Below, piece after piece: positions 46,539 through 55,281 of a stretch of DNA of 64,000 nt. Every line of letters starts with the position of its first letter. The first letter of the stretch is position 1. Location: positions 1-64,000 of the forward strand of contig JBJMVQ010000055.1 in NCBI GenBank assembly GCA_045810625.1. The letters run 5' to 3'. The notes below the pieces were generated by a model. It worked only from the letters and a program-made list of their open reading frames with translations. It ran no database searches and was not told where the DNA came from. The position numbers and the translations under genes are program-made. The stretch comes from JACQFZ01 sp045810625. Its GTDB lineage: Bacteria; Pseudomonadota; Gammaproteobacteria; Acidiferrobacterales; Sulfurifustaceae.

Positions 46539-49397
46539 GTGGAAATCGAAGGCGAAGTGTTGTTCGACGCCGGCAGCCGCGCACGTTATAGCACCGACGC
46601 CTCGATCTATCAGATCGAGCCGATCGGCGTGATCGTCCCGCGCACCGCGGCCGATATCGTCAGCGCGATCCACATCGCGTCAGAGCACGGCGTGCCGGTA
46701 CTTCCGCGCGGCGCCGGCACGTCGCAGATCGGCCAGACCGTCGGCGACGCGCTCGTTATCGACACGAGCAAATATCTGAACCGCGTCCTCGAGCTCGACG
46801 CCGCGCAACGCCGCGTGTGGGTGGAACCGGGCGTGGTGCTCGACCCGCTGAACAAATTTCTGAAGCCGCACAAGCTGTTCTTCCCGGTCGACGTATCGAC
46901 GTCGAGCCGCGCGACGATCGGCGGCATGGCCGGCAACAACAGCTGCGGCTCGCGCTCGATCCGCTACGGCAACATGGTGCACAACGTGCGCGCGATCGAC
47001 GCGGTATTGGCCGACGGCAAGCGGCTACGCTTCGAGCACGTCGGCGACGACCTCGAAACACGCGACCCGCGCTACACGGAACTCGTGCGGCACGTGCGCG
47101 CGATCGCGGAGCGCGAGCGCGATGAAATCGCGGCGCGCTTTCCAAAGCTCTTGCGCCGTGTCGGCGGCTACAACCTCGACATGGTTTCGGCGCAGGGCCA
47201 CAACATGGCGCAGCTCCTGGTCGGCTCCGAAGGTACGCTCGCGTTCTTCGAACGCATCCAGCTCGACCTGCAGCCGATCCCGGCGCACCGGGTGCTCGGC
47301 GTCTGTCACTTTCCGACGTTCTATCAGGCGATGGACGCGACCCAGCACATCGTCAAGCTCGACCCGACCGCGGTGGAGCTGGTCGACCGCACGATGATCG
47401 ATCTGTCGCGCGAGATCGCCATGTTCCGCGCGACCGTGGATCGATTCGTGAAAGGCGCGCCCGACGCCCTGCTCCTCGTCGAATTCTCCGGCGACGAACA
47501 CGCGCCGCTGCTCGCGCGCATGAGACAGCTCGACGAGCTGATGGGCACGCTCGGTTTTCCCAACGCCGTCGTCGAGGCGATCGATCCCGAATTCCAGAAA
47601 GCGATCTGGGAAGTGCGCAGCAGCGGGCTCAACATCATGATGTCGATGAAGGGCGACGGCAAACCGGTGTCCTTCATCGAAGACTGCGCGGTGCGGCTCG
47701 AAGATCTCGCCGAATACACCGACCGGCTGACGCGCGTGTTTCAAAAGTACGGAACGACCGGCACGTGGTACGCGCACGCGTCGGTCGGCTGCCTGCACGT
47801 GCGCCCGGTGCTCAACATGAAAACCGCCGACGGCGCAAAGAAAATGCGCGCGATCGCGGAAGAAGCGTTCGCGATGGTGCGCGAGTACAAAGGCTCGCAC
47901 TCGGGCGAGCACGGCGACGGCATCGCGCGCTCCGAATTCCACGAACCGATGTTCGGCTCGCGCCTCGTGCGCGCGTTCGAGGAAGTGAAGGACACGTTCG
48001 ACCCGCATGGGCGCTTCAACCCGGGCAAGATCGTGCGCGCGCCGCGCATGGACGACCGCGCGCTCTTTCGCTACAAACCGGAGTATCGACCGCTGCCGCT
48101 TTCGACCGCGCTCGACTGGTCGGAGTGGGGCGGGTTCACGCAGGCGGTCGAGATGTGCAACAACAACGGCGCCTGTCGCAAAGCCGAGCCGGGCGTCATG
48201 TGCCCGTCGTACCGCGCGACACGTGATGAGCAGCATCTGACGCGCGGGCGCGCGAACACGCTACGCCTCGCGCTCACCGGGCAGCTCGGGCCCGACGCGC
48301 TGACGTCGGAGGAAATGCGGGCGACGCTCGACCTTTGCGTGAGCTGCAAGGGCTGCAAGCGCGAATGCCCGACCGGCGTCGACGTCGCGCGCATGAAGAT
48401 CGAATTCCTGCATCACTATCGCGAGCGGCACGGTCTGCGCATCAAAGATCGGTTGATCGCCTACCTGCCGCGCTACGCGCCGCACGCGCGCCGATTCGCC
48501 GCGCTGCTGAACCTGCGCGACCGCGTGCCCGGCGCCGCGCGGTTGAGCGAGTCGCTGCTTGGCTTCAGCGCGCGCCGAAGTTTGCCGCGCTGGCGCGCCG
48601 ACGCGTTCGACCCGGCGCGCGAACCGTTGCTCCACGACACCGGCGACCGGCAGCGCGAGGTCGTGCTGCTGGCCGACACCTTCAACACGTACTTCGAGCC
48701 GGAGAACGCGCGCGCAGCGGTCGCGGTGCTGGCCGCGGCCGGTTATCGCCTCCGGGTTGCGCAAGCCGTCGACGGGGCGCGCCCGCTCTGCTGCGGGCGC
48801 ACGTTCCTTGCCGCCGGGCTCGTCGACGAAGCGCGCGCCGAAGCGCGCCGCGTGGTCGCGGCGCTCAAACCTTACGCGGAACGCGGCGTGCCGATCATCG
48901 GGCTCGAGCCATCGTGTCTGCTCACACTACGCGACGAGCTAAGCGTGCTGCTGCCGCGCGCGGAAACCGGGCCGATCGCGCGACAAGCGCTGCTGTTCGA
49001 GGAGTTTCTCGTGCAGGAGCAAAAGCTCGGCCGCTTGCAGCTTTCGCTGAAACCGCTCGACGCCACCCGCGCGCTGCTGCACGGCCATTGCCATCAGAAA
49101 GCGTTCGGCGCGATGACGGCGGTACAGCAAGCGCTACGCCTGATCCCGCAGCTCGACGTGCAGCTGATCGACGCGAGCTGCTGCGGCATGGCCGGCGCGT
49201 TCGGCTACGAGGCGGAGCACTACGACGTCTCCATGAAAATGGGCGAGGCGGCGCTTTTGCCCGCGGTGCGCGCCGCCACGCCGGATACGATCGTCGTCGC
49301 CGACGGTACGAGCTGCCGCCACCAGATACGCGACGGCGCGGGACGCGAGGCGGTGCACGTCGCACGCGTGCTGCAAGCCGCGCTCGCAAACGGGTGA
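46539..49397 (+). CDS. FAD/[4Fe-4S] 2-hydroxyacid (D-lactate/glycolate-type) dehydrogenase
   Basis: A fused GlcD/GlcF-like enzyme of at least 952 residues. The N-terminal PCMH FAD domain shows PRGAGTSQIGQ and VDVSTSSRATIGGMAGNNSCGSRSIRYG; the FAD-oxidase C-domain ends in SGEHGDGIARSEF. Around residues 545-615 are two ferredoxin-type clusters (CNNNGAC...MCP and CVSCKGCKRECP). Two CCG-type domains follow (LCCGRTF near 750, SCCGMAGAFGYE near 882). Such enzymes oxidise D-lactate, glycolate or other 2-hydroxy acids and pass electrons to the quinone pool or cytochromes. GTG 46539 is the only standard start in frame but truncates the N-terminal helix; the natural start may be ATG 46409 with a frameshift. 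The gene ends 7 bp from the convergent cynS. Confidence 0.9.
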   Translation: MEIEGEVLFDAGSRARYSTDASIYQIEPIGVIVPRTAADIVSAIHIASEHGVPVLPRGAGTSQIGQTVGDALVIDTSKYLNRVLELDAAQRRVWVEPGVVLDPLNKFLKPHKLFFPVDVSTSSRATIGGMAGNNSCGSRSIRYGNMVHNVRAIDAVLADGKRLRFEHVGDDLETRDPRYTELVRHVRAIAERERDEIAARFPKLLRRVGGYNLDMVSAQGHNMAQLLVGSEGTLAFFERIQLDLQPIPAHRVLGVCHFPTFYQAMDATQHIVKLDPTAVELVDRTMIDLSREIAMFRATVDRFVKGAPDALLLVEFSGDEHAPLLARMRQLDELMGTLGFPNAVVEAIDPEFQKAIWEVRSSGLNIMMSMKGDGKPVSFIEDCAVRLEDLAEYTDRLTRVFQKYGTTGTWYAHASVGCLHVRPVLNMKTADGAKKMRAIAEEAFAMVREYKGSHSGEHGDGIARSEFHEPMFGSRLVRAFEEVKDTFDPHGRFNPGKIVRAPRMDDRALFRYKPEYRPLPLSTALDWSEWGGFTQAVEMCNNNGACRKAEPGVMCPSYRATRDEQHLTRGRANTLRLALTGQLGPDALTSEEMRATLDLCVSCKGCKRECPTGVDVARMKIEFLHHYRERHGLRIKDRLIAYLPRYAPHARRFAALLNLRDRVPGAARLSESLLGFSARRSLPRWRADAFDPAREPLLHDTGDRQREVVLLADTFNTYFEPENARAAVAVLAAAGYRLRVAQAVDGARPLCCGRTFLAAGLVDEARAEARRVVAALKPYAERGVPIIGLEPSCLLTLRDELSVLLPRAETGPIARQALLFEEFLVQEQKLGRLQLSLKPLDATRALLHGHCHQKAFGAMTAVQQALRLIPQLDVQLIDASCCGMAGAFGYEAEHYDVSMKMGEAALLPAVRAATPDTIVVADGTSCRHQIRDGAGREAVHVARVLQAALANG

Positions 49398-49404
49398 GCT
49401 GCGT

Positions 49405-49848
49405 TCAGTACGTCTTGTACGGCAGGAACTTCCCGCTCATCACGACCTTCACGCGATCGCCTTTGGGATCCGGCTCGCGCGTCAGCTCCATCGTGAAGTC
49501 GATCGCGCTCATGATGCCGTCGCCGAACTCCTCGTGTATCAGCTCTTTGATGGTCGTGCCGTAGACGTTGACCAGTTCGTAGAAGCGATAGATCAGCGGA
49601 TCGGTGGGAACGGTGGTCGGCAACGATCCTTTGTACGGCACGACTTGCAGTAGCTTCACGGCGTCGTCGGAAAGCCCCAGCGTGCGGCCGATCGTCTCGG
49701 CCTGTTCCTTCGTGAAGGTCATCTGACCGAGCAGGCCCGCGGTCACCCACTCCTTGCTCTTGCCGACCGCTTTCGCGACGTCGGCCCACTTGAGCCCCTT
49801 GCGAATCTTGGCGGCGATAATTTCCTCGGTTACTTCGGCGCGAGTCAC
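49405..49848 (-). CDS. cynS: Cyanate hydratase (cyanase)
   Basis: Breaks down cyanate with bicarbonate to ammonia and CO2. The 147-residue protein has an N-terminal helical domain (KWADVAKAVGKSKEWVTAGLLGQ) and the catalytic C-terminal domain. The active-site residues Arg88, Glu91 and Ser114 match E. coli Arg96, Glu99 and Ser122 with a constant offset of eight. I chose GTG 49848 since TGGAGG lies 7 nt before it and the length then fits the family. No cynT carbonic anhydrase or cynX/ABC cyanate transporter adjoins it. It could detoxify cyanate or provide nitrogen. Confidence 0.95.
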   Translation of the reverse strand: MTRAEVTEEIIAAKIRKGLKWADVAKAVGKSKEWVTAGLLGQMTFTKEQAETIGRTLGLSDDAVKLLQVVPYKGSLPTTVPTDPLIYRFYELVNVYGTTIKELIHEEFGDGIMSAIDFTMELTREPDPKGDRVKVVMSGKFLPYKTY

Positions 49849-50069
49849 GGCGTTTCCTCCATTGGTTAGCGTGAAGTCGAAATGGTACACCGGCCGGAAG
49901 ACTCGGCGTGCAAAACCGGCAACGACGCAAAAAAGTAGATCTGCGATACGACGAAATTTGCACCACGAAGAGACTCACGAGTTACGGCGTGCACCACGGT
50001 TGCGCGAATCGCCGTCCGCACGCGCGCGGTTGGACGTATTATTGACGTTCGACGAAGGAGATATCCGCC

Positions 50070-50564
50070 ATGGAATTGAAAGGGTCATGTCATTGCGGAG
50101 CGGTACGATTCACGCTCCAGTGCGAACATCCGTATCCGTTCAATCTTTGCTATTGCTCGATCTGTCGCAAGACGGCGGGCGGAGGCGGCTACGCGATCAA
50201 CCTCGGCGGCGACGCGGATTCGCTCAAAGCGGAAGGTATGGAGAACATCAGCGTCTACCAGGCGAGACTCCGCGACGAAAACACCGGCGAGACGCAAGAA
50301 AGTCCGGCGCGCCGCAGCTTCTGCAGGATCTGCGGCAGCGCGCTCTGGGTTTGGGATCCACGTTGGCCGGAATTGATACACCCGTTCGCCTCAGCGATCG
50401 ATACGCCGCTGCCGAGGCCGCCGGAGCGCACGCACATGATGCTCGGCTCGAAAGCAGCGTGGGTGGAGGTGCACGCGGGGCCGCGCGACCAGAAGTTCGA
50501 CGAATACCCCGAGGAGTCGCTCGCGGCGTGGCACGCGCGCCTGGGACTCGTGCGCCGCGACTAG
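50070..50564 (+). CDS. GFA (glutathione-dependent formaldehyde-activating) family protein
   Basis: A 164-residue zinc-binding protein of the GFA/CENP-V fold. It shows SCHCGAVRF near the N-terminus, CYCSICRKTAGG, and FCRICGS, the cysteine sets that bind zinc. Family members are named after Gfa, which speeds glutathione-formaldehyde adduct formation, but most have unknown function. ATG 50070 is preceded by AAGGAGATAT, a strong ribosome binding site. The gene is single, divergent from cynS and followed by the TerC-USP gene after 126 bp. Confidence 0.9.
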   Translation: MELKGSCHCGAVRFTLQCEHPYPFNLCYCSICRKTAGGGGYAINLGGDADSLKAEGMENISVYQARLRDENTGETQESPARRSFCRICGSALWVWDPRWPELIHPFASAIDTPLPRPPERTHMMLGSKAAWVEVHAGPRDQKFDEYPEESLAAWHARLGLVRRD

Positions 50565-50690
50565 CGTCACGCGGGAGCGCGGACGCACCGCATAACCGCG
50601 CTAACCATGAGGCCGGTGTACGTGCCTCTTTTCCTGCGCGGTAGCGCCACATTAGGATCGGTGATTGTTGTCACCCCTTGAGGAGACTGC

Positions 50691-51962
50691 TTGGAAATTT
50701 TCTCCGCCGATTTTTTCTCCGCGCTGCTCGCGATCGTGATCATCGATGTCGTGCTCGCCGGCGACAACGCGATCGTCATCGCCCTCGCCGCGCGCAACTT
50801 GCCGCGGCACCTGCAGAAGCGCGCCGTCGTCTGGGGTGCGCTCGGCGCTATCGCCGTGCGCAGTCTCATGACAGCCGCGGTCGTGTGGCTGCTCAAGATT
50901 CCCGGGCTGCTCCTCATCGGCGGCGCGTTCCTCGTCGTCATTGCGTATCGACTGTTACGGCCGGAGGAGAATCACAACGGCGCGACGGGCCACGCGCGTG
51001 GCGCAGTGACATTCTGGAGCGCGATGCAGACCATCGTCGTCGCCGACGCCGTCATGGGTCTCGACAATGTGCTCGCCGTCGCCGGCGCCGCCCACGGCAG
51101 CTATCTGCTCGTCGTCCTCGGACTATTGATCAGCATTCCGTTCGTGGTCTGGGGCAGCACGCTGCTGCTGCGGTTCGTCGAGCGTTTCCCGGCCGTCGTG
51201 TACATCGGCGCCGGCGTCGTTGCATGGACCGCCGTCAAGATGATCAGCGGCGAGCCGGTGCTCGAGACCTGGTTCGCCGATCATCCGGTGGTTGCCACAC
51301 TGCTCTACCTTGCGGTCATCCCCGGCGTGCTCGCCGCCGGCTTCATCAGAAACCACCGCAAGCTCGAGTCGCGCATCCGCGCGCGCCTCGCGCAACTCGC
51401 CGGCGAGCGCGTGAACAGAACGGCGGCGCGATCCGCCACTTCAGGAGAAACCCCGATCATGCGAGTACTGATTCCGGTCGACGGCTCGCGCAACGCGGAG
51501 CAGGCGGTGCGCCACGCGGTGAAGGAGTACCTCAAGAACCACGAGCTCGAAATCCACCTGCTCAACGTGCAGCCGCCGTTCTCGCGCGATATTTCCGCCT
51601 TCGTACGCAAACGGGATCGGGACGACTACCACCGGGAACAAGCCGCGCTCGCGCTCGCCGGAGCGCGGCGGATCCTGGAACAGTGCGGCGTACCGCATCA
51701 CAGGCACATCGCCGTCGGCAACCGCGCGGTGCTTATCACCGGATTCGCAAAGCGCCTGCAGTGTCACCACATCGTGATCGGCACCGCGCGCAAAAACTCG
51801 CTCACGCGCATGCTGCAGGACTCGGTGACGAACAAAGTGCTCGAGCTCACCCGTGTCCCGGTTGAGATCGTGACGGGCGGAGAAATCTCGAAACTCGAGC
51901 GCTACGGAGTTCCGGCCGCCATCGCCACGGCTATCGGGCTGCTGCTACTGGCGATGGACTGA
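50691..51962 (+). CDS. TerC/YjbE-family membrane protein fused to a universal stress protein domain
   Basis: A 423-residue two-part protein. Residues 1-230 are a TerC/YjbE-type membrane domain with seven or so helices and the two acidic motifs DVVLAGDNAIVIALA and VVADAVMGLDNVLAVAGA, which coordinate or conduct metal ions in the family. From about residue 257 a UspA domain begins (MRVLIPVDGSRNAEQAVRHA), with the nucleotide-site HHIVIGTARKNSLTRMLQDSVTNKVL, then a last hydrophobic helix (GVPAAIATAIGLLLLAMD). The start is TTG 50691, supported by GAGGAG 6 nt upstream. An AGGAG also precedes the in-frame ATG at 51459, so a separate USP product is possible. Probably metal (manganese) efflux or metallation of exported proteins, with stress-linked control. 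Confidence 0.88.
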   Translation: MEIFSADFFSALLAIVIIDVVLAGDNAIVIALAARNLPRHLQKRAVVWGALGAIAVRSLMTAAVVWLLKIPGLLLIGGAFLVVIAYRLLRPEENHNGATGHARGAVTFWSAMQTIVVADAVMGLDNVLAVAGAAHGSYLLVVLGLLISIPFVVWGSTLLLRFVERFPAVVYIGAGVVAWTAVKMISGEPVLETWFADHPVVATLLYLAVIPGVLAAGFIRNHRKLESRIRARLAQLAGERVNRTAARSATSGETPIMRVLIPVDGSRNAEQAVRHAVKEYLKNHELEIHLLNVQPPFSRDISAFVRKRDRDDYHREQAALALAGARRILEQCGVPHHRHIAVGNRAVLITGFAKRLQCHHIVIGTARKNSLTRMLQDSVTNKVLELTRVPVEIVTGGEISKLERYGVPAAIATAIGLLLLAMD

Positions 51963-51969
51963 GACCCGC

Positions 51970-51986
51970 GCCGCGCAGTGCGCGGC
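51970..51986. other. Hairpin between convergent TerC-USP and DUF2066 genes
   Basis: A perfect 7-bp stem (gccgcgc / gcgcggc) with a 3-nt loop lies just after the TerC-USP stop and touches the stop codon of the minus-strand DUF2066 gene. No T-run follows on either strand, so it may slow polymerase or help Rho rather than act as a classic terminator. Confidence 0.4.
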
Positions 51987-52834
51987 TAGCCGTGTGGCGC
52001 AGACGTCGAGAAGGTTTTTGCGGCCCGTTCTACCGCTGTGCGTAACGCGACGTCGAAGGTCACGCCGTGCATCTCGTTGCGCCGTGCGCGTTTGTTCCAA
52101 TCAAGGCTCCAGACCGCGGTCCAATAACCGTTCTTGTCCATGACGAGCGTGCCATAAAGTATCGCGTCCGCGCCGTACGGCATCGAGGCGGAACGCATCC
52201 GTGGCAGATCGCCGTGTGCGATGTCGGCGTAAGTAACGGAAGTCCGGGCCGGTGACTCGGGCGCCGGCAGAACCAGCGGAACGCCGCGTTGCCGCGATAC
52301 GGATTTCAAAACTTCGCGCTGCCCGAAACCGAACTCCGTTTCCGAATCGAGCACGTACGACCGTACCGAGTCTTTGATCCCCAGCCAGACGATCAGCCGC
52401 GGACGATCGCTTCCCCAGCGCGGCAAGCCGAGTCTCTTCAACGCCTCGTCGACGGCTGCGTGCTTGAACGTCATGCGCAGGTAGTGCGGACGGTCGCGCG
52501 TGCCTTGTTCGTCGTGGATCGGGATGCCTTTCATGCGGTCCTCGTACTCGTAGCGCTCGACGAACTCGTCCGCTCGGGGCAGTAGTTGCTGCACCGCGGC
52601 GGACTGAGCGCTCCGCGCGTCGCCGCTGAGCTTCACGATCACTTCGCTCAGCCCGATGCCGAAGCCGCGCAGGCGTTCCGCCTCGCCGCGTCCGGTGACG
52701 ATCGTCTCGGCGTCGTACAGGCCGCTGACTTCGACCGCGAACGCGCGGCCCGTCATCATGAGAAAGCCAACGAGCACCGCCTTGGAAAGAAGCGCCGCAC
52801 CGCAGCGCGGGAATGTCGGCATACGGATCGTCAT
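51986..52834 (-). CDS. Exported DUF2066 family protein
   Basis: A protein of about 282 residues with an N-terminal signal peptide (MPTFPRCGAALLSKAVLVGFLMMTGRAFA within the first 35 residues). The mature part begins EVSGLYDAETIVTGRGEAERLRGFGIGLSEVIVKLSGD, a pattern typical of DUF2066 proteins of proteobacteria, and continues with LPRWGSDRPRLIVWLGIKD. The function of the family is unknown. Starts at 52888, 52834 and 52822 are all in frame and none has a convincing Shine-Dalgarno; 52834 is a compromise. It converges with the TerC-USP gene and diverges from the beta-propeller gene. Confidence 0.82.
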   Translation of the reverse strand: MTIRMPTFPRCGAALLSKAVLVGFLMMTGRAFAVEVSGLYDAETIVTGRGEAERLRGFGIGLSEVIVKLSGDARSAQSAAVQQLLPRADEFVERYEYEDRMKGIPIHDEQGTRDRPHYLRMTFKHAAVDEALKRLGLPRWGSDRPRLIVWLGIKDSVRSYVLDSETEFGFGQREVLKSVSRQRGVPLVLPAPESPARTSVTYADIAHGDLPRMRSASMPYGADAILYGTLVMDKNGYWTAVWSLDWNKRARRNEMHGVTFDVALRTAVERAAKTFSTSAPHG

Positions 52835-53022
52835 GACTGTCGCACGTGCGGCTCGCGGGGATCGGGCGACGTTTAAGTTACCATGCACGCCGCGCCTGAA
52901 CGCAAAAAAGGTGGGACGTGCGCTCTCGCTGTTGTGATGGCTGATTTCCGGGACGAAATACCGACAGATTTGTCAAAACGCGATACGGTTCTGCTATTGC
53001 TTCAAAGCGCGGAGACATTTCG

Positions 53023-54021
53023 ATGAGCGTACCTATTGCCGCACGAATTTTCGGTCTTCTAACCGTATTGGGGGCAACAACAGCATTCGCGGGCGGGAGC
53101 AACTACGGCATTACGCCGGGTGCACTGCCGACGGTCGCCGGCAAGGTGACGGAATGGCCGGTGCCGACGCCGCAGTTCGCGCGCGACCCGGCGCCGGGGC
53201 CGGACGGCAACATTTATGTCGCCGTCATGTTCGGCAACAAGATCGAGCGCTTCGATACGAAGACGTCGAAATTCACCGAATGGGATTTGCCGCGCGGCGC
53301 GCGCCCGCACGGACTGATCGTCGATCCCGACGGCATCGTCTGGTACACCGGAAACGGCAACGGCACGATCGGCCGGCTCGATCCGAAAACGGGCGAAGTG
53401 CGCAGCTATCGCGCCCCCTCGGGCGGCGATCCGCACACGCTCGTGATCGACGATCGCGGCACGATTTGGTTCACGGTGCAGGGCGGCAATCGCGTCGGCC
53501 GACTGGATCGTGCGAGCGGAAAAATTCAGGAGTACGAGACGTCCGGCGGGCCGTACGGAATTGCGATCGACAAAGAGGGTTACGTCTGGTTCTGCCGAAT
53601 GGGCGACGACAAACTGGGCCGGCTCGATCCGCAGACCGGAAAAATGACCGAGGTCGATACCGGCCGCGGCTCGCGCCCGCGCCGCATGGCGGCGTCGCCG
53701 GACGGAACCATTTGGGTCACGGCGTACGGCAACGGCAAGCTGCTCAAGATAGATCCGCGCGAGCAAAAACTCGTGAAGGCGTATCCGATGCCGGCTGGCG
53801 CGAAGGGCGGCCCGTATGCAGTGACGGTCGACGCCAACGGCCGCGTGTGGGCCGATGAAATCGAAACGGACACAGTGGCGTTGTTCGATCCGAAGACCGA
53901 AACCTTCCGCGTCATCGCGCTGCCGTCGCACAACGTCGGCATTCGTAAGTCCGTCATCGACGCGAAAGGCCGCTATTGGTACGTCGGCAGCCACAACGGC
54001 CGGCTCGGAATGATCGAGTAG
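53023..54021 (+). CDS. Exported beta-propeller, virginiamycin B lyase-like
   Basis: A 332-residue periplasmic protein with a signal peptide (first 23 residues ending TAFAGG). The mature part consists of about six or seven repeats of the form GPDGNIYV...GRLDPKTG...Y, each about 42 residues, giving a Vgb/SMP-30-like propeller. True Vgb opens the streptogramin B ring; most homologues at this identity level are uncharacterised and may be lactonases or binding propellers. Resistance should not be inferred from the name. ATG 53023 follows GGAGA. The next gene, an esterase, lies 171 bp downstream in the same direction. Confidence 0.85.
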   Translation: MSVPIAARIFGLLTVLGATTAFAGGSNYGITPGALPTVAGKVTEWPVPTPQFARDPAPGPDGNIYVAVMFGNKIERFDTKTSKFTEWDLPRGARPHGLIVDPDGIVWYTGNGNGTIGRLDPKTGEVRSYRAPSGGDPHTLVIDDRGTIWFTVQGGNRVGRLDRASGKIQEYETSGGPYGIAIDKEGYVWFCRMGDDKLGRLDPQTGKMTEVDTGRGSRPRRMAASPDGTIWVTAYGNGKLLKIDPREQKLVKAYPMPAGAKGGPYAVTVDANGRVWADEIETDTVALFDPKTETFRVIALPSHNVGIRKSVIDAKGRYWYVGSHNGRLGMIE

Positions 54022-54192
54022 CTCCGGAGATTCTCCCGCTGGACGCGCTGAGCCGCGATGAATTCGCCGCGGCCCGCGGCACGCTTATGTTCTGCAAATG
54101 ATGCGGCGATATGCGCGCTGAGTCGCACGGATGGACATGCGGCGATCGCGGAGTAATTATCTGCCGAAGCGAACACCGCCGACGGAGCCGCC

Positions 54193-55146
54193 ATGCTCGA
54201 TCCGCAAGCCAAAAAACTGCTAGAACAAATCGCGGCCGCCGGCCGACCGCCAATGCATACGCTGCCCGCGCCCGAAGCGCGTCAGGTTTTCCGCGAGTCC
54301 CGCATGCCGTTGCAGCCCGATCCGCCGGAAGTCGCCTCCGTGGAAAATCGAAATATTCCGGGACCGCACGGATCGATCGGCGTGCGGCTCTACCGCCCGC
54401 GCGGCGCGCGCGCCGAAGACCGACTCCCGGCGCTCGTCTACTTTCACGGCGGCGGCTTTACGATCGGCGATCTCGACACGCACGACACGCTGTGCCGCTC
54501 GCTCGCGAATGAAGCCGCGTGCGCCGTCATCTCCGTCGACTATCGCATGGGACCCGAGCACAAATTTCCCAAAGCGGTGGACGACAGCGTCGCCGCGACG
54601 CGCTGGGTAGCGGCGCAAGCATCGGCCCTGCATATCGATCCCGATCGGATCGCCGTCGGCGGCGACAGCGCGGGCGGCAATCTCGCTACGGTCGTGGCGC
54701 TGACTGCGCGCGACGCCGGTTCTCCGAAGCTGATCTTCCAGCTGCTGATCTATCCGACCACGACGCTGCATCACGATACGCCGTCGACGCAGGCGCTCGC
54801 GCAAGGCCATCTGTTGACGCTCGACACGATGCTCTTTTACCGAAACAACTATCTGCGCACGGTTGCAGATCGCTCCGACTGGCGCGCTTCGCCGCTCCTC
54901 GCCGGCGACCTATCGCGTCTGCCGCCGGCGTTCATTCTCACCGCGGGCTACGATCCGATATGCGACGAAGGCGAGGCTTACGCCGAAAAACTCCGAGCCG
55001 CGGGCGTGCCTACGACGTATAAGTGCTATGACGGCATGATCCACGGCTTCATCGGGATGGGAAAAGTATTGGACGCCGCGAACGACGCGATCCGCGAGTG
55101 CGGCGCGCGGCTGCGCGCTGCCTTCAGAACCGGGGCGGAGCGCTAA
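54193..55146 (+). CDS. Alpha/beta hydrolase of the hormone-sensitive-lipase family
   Basis: A cytoplasmic carboxylesterase of 317 residues. The oxyanion motif HGGG is at residues 85-88, the nucleophile Ser159 lies in GGDSAGG, and Asp254 (DPICDE) and His284 (MIHGF) complete the triad. This is the HSL/type IV esterase pattern, acting on short- to medium-chain esters. No signal peptide. ATG 54193 is preceded by GGAG. It ends at a repeat-derived inverted pair facing the TAXI-TRAP genes. Confidence 0.94.
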   Translation: MLDPQAKKLLEQIAAAGRPPMHTLPAPEARQVFRESRMPLQPDPPEVASVENRNIPGPHGSIGVRLYRPRGARAEDRLPALVYFHGGGFTIGDLDTHDTLCRSLANEAACAVISVDYRMGPEHKFPKAVDDSVAATRWVAAQASALHIDPDRIAVGGDSAGGNLATVVALTARDAGSPKLIFQLLIYPTTTLHHDTPSTQALAQGHLLTLDTMLFYRNNYLRTVADRSDWRASPLLAGDLSRLPPAFILTAGYDPICDEGEAYAEKLRAAGVPTTYKCYDGMIHGFIGMGKVLDAANDAIRECGARLRAAFRTGAER

Positions 55147-55176
55147 GCGCGGTTAAGAAAATTACGTATTGGTTTT

Positions 55177-55257
55177 CACGCAAAGGACGCGGAGGACGCA
55201 AAGGGGTCTAATTGTTCCTTTTGATTTCCTCTGCGTCCTCTGTGTCCTCCGCGGTAG
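55177..55257. repeat. Inverted GGACGC repeat pair between convergent genes
   Basis: The left arm (cacgcaaaggacgcggagga, from about 55177) and right arm (cctctgcgtcctctgtgtcc and following, to 55257) are opposed copies of the family A repeat. They lie between the 3' ends of the esterase (+) and the TRAP permease (-). This is the same placement as the pair at 9053-9130 and the cluster at 33811-34751. A terminator-like role is inferred from position and folding. Confidence 0.72.
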
Positions 55258-55281
55258 ACAATCATATTCCTTACCAGCCCG

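Noticed and set aside
53023..54021. Streptogramin resistance (virginiamycin B lyase) gene
   Set aside because: The propeller repeats resemble Vgb only as a fold family; there is no basis in the sequence to claim that activity.
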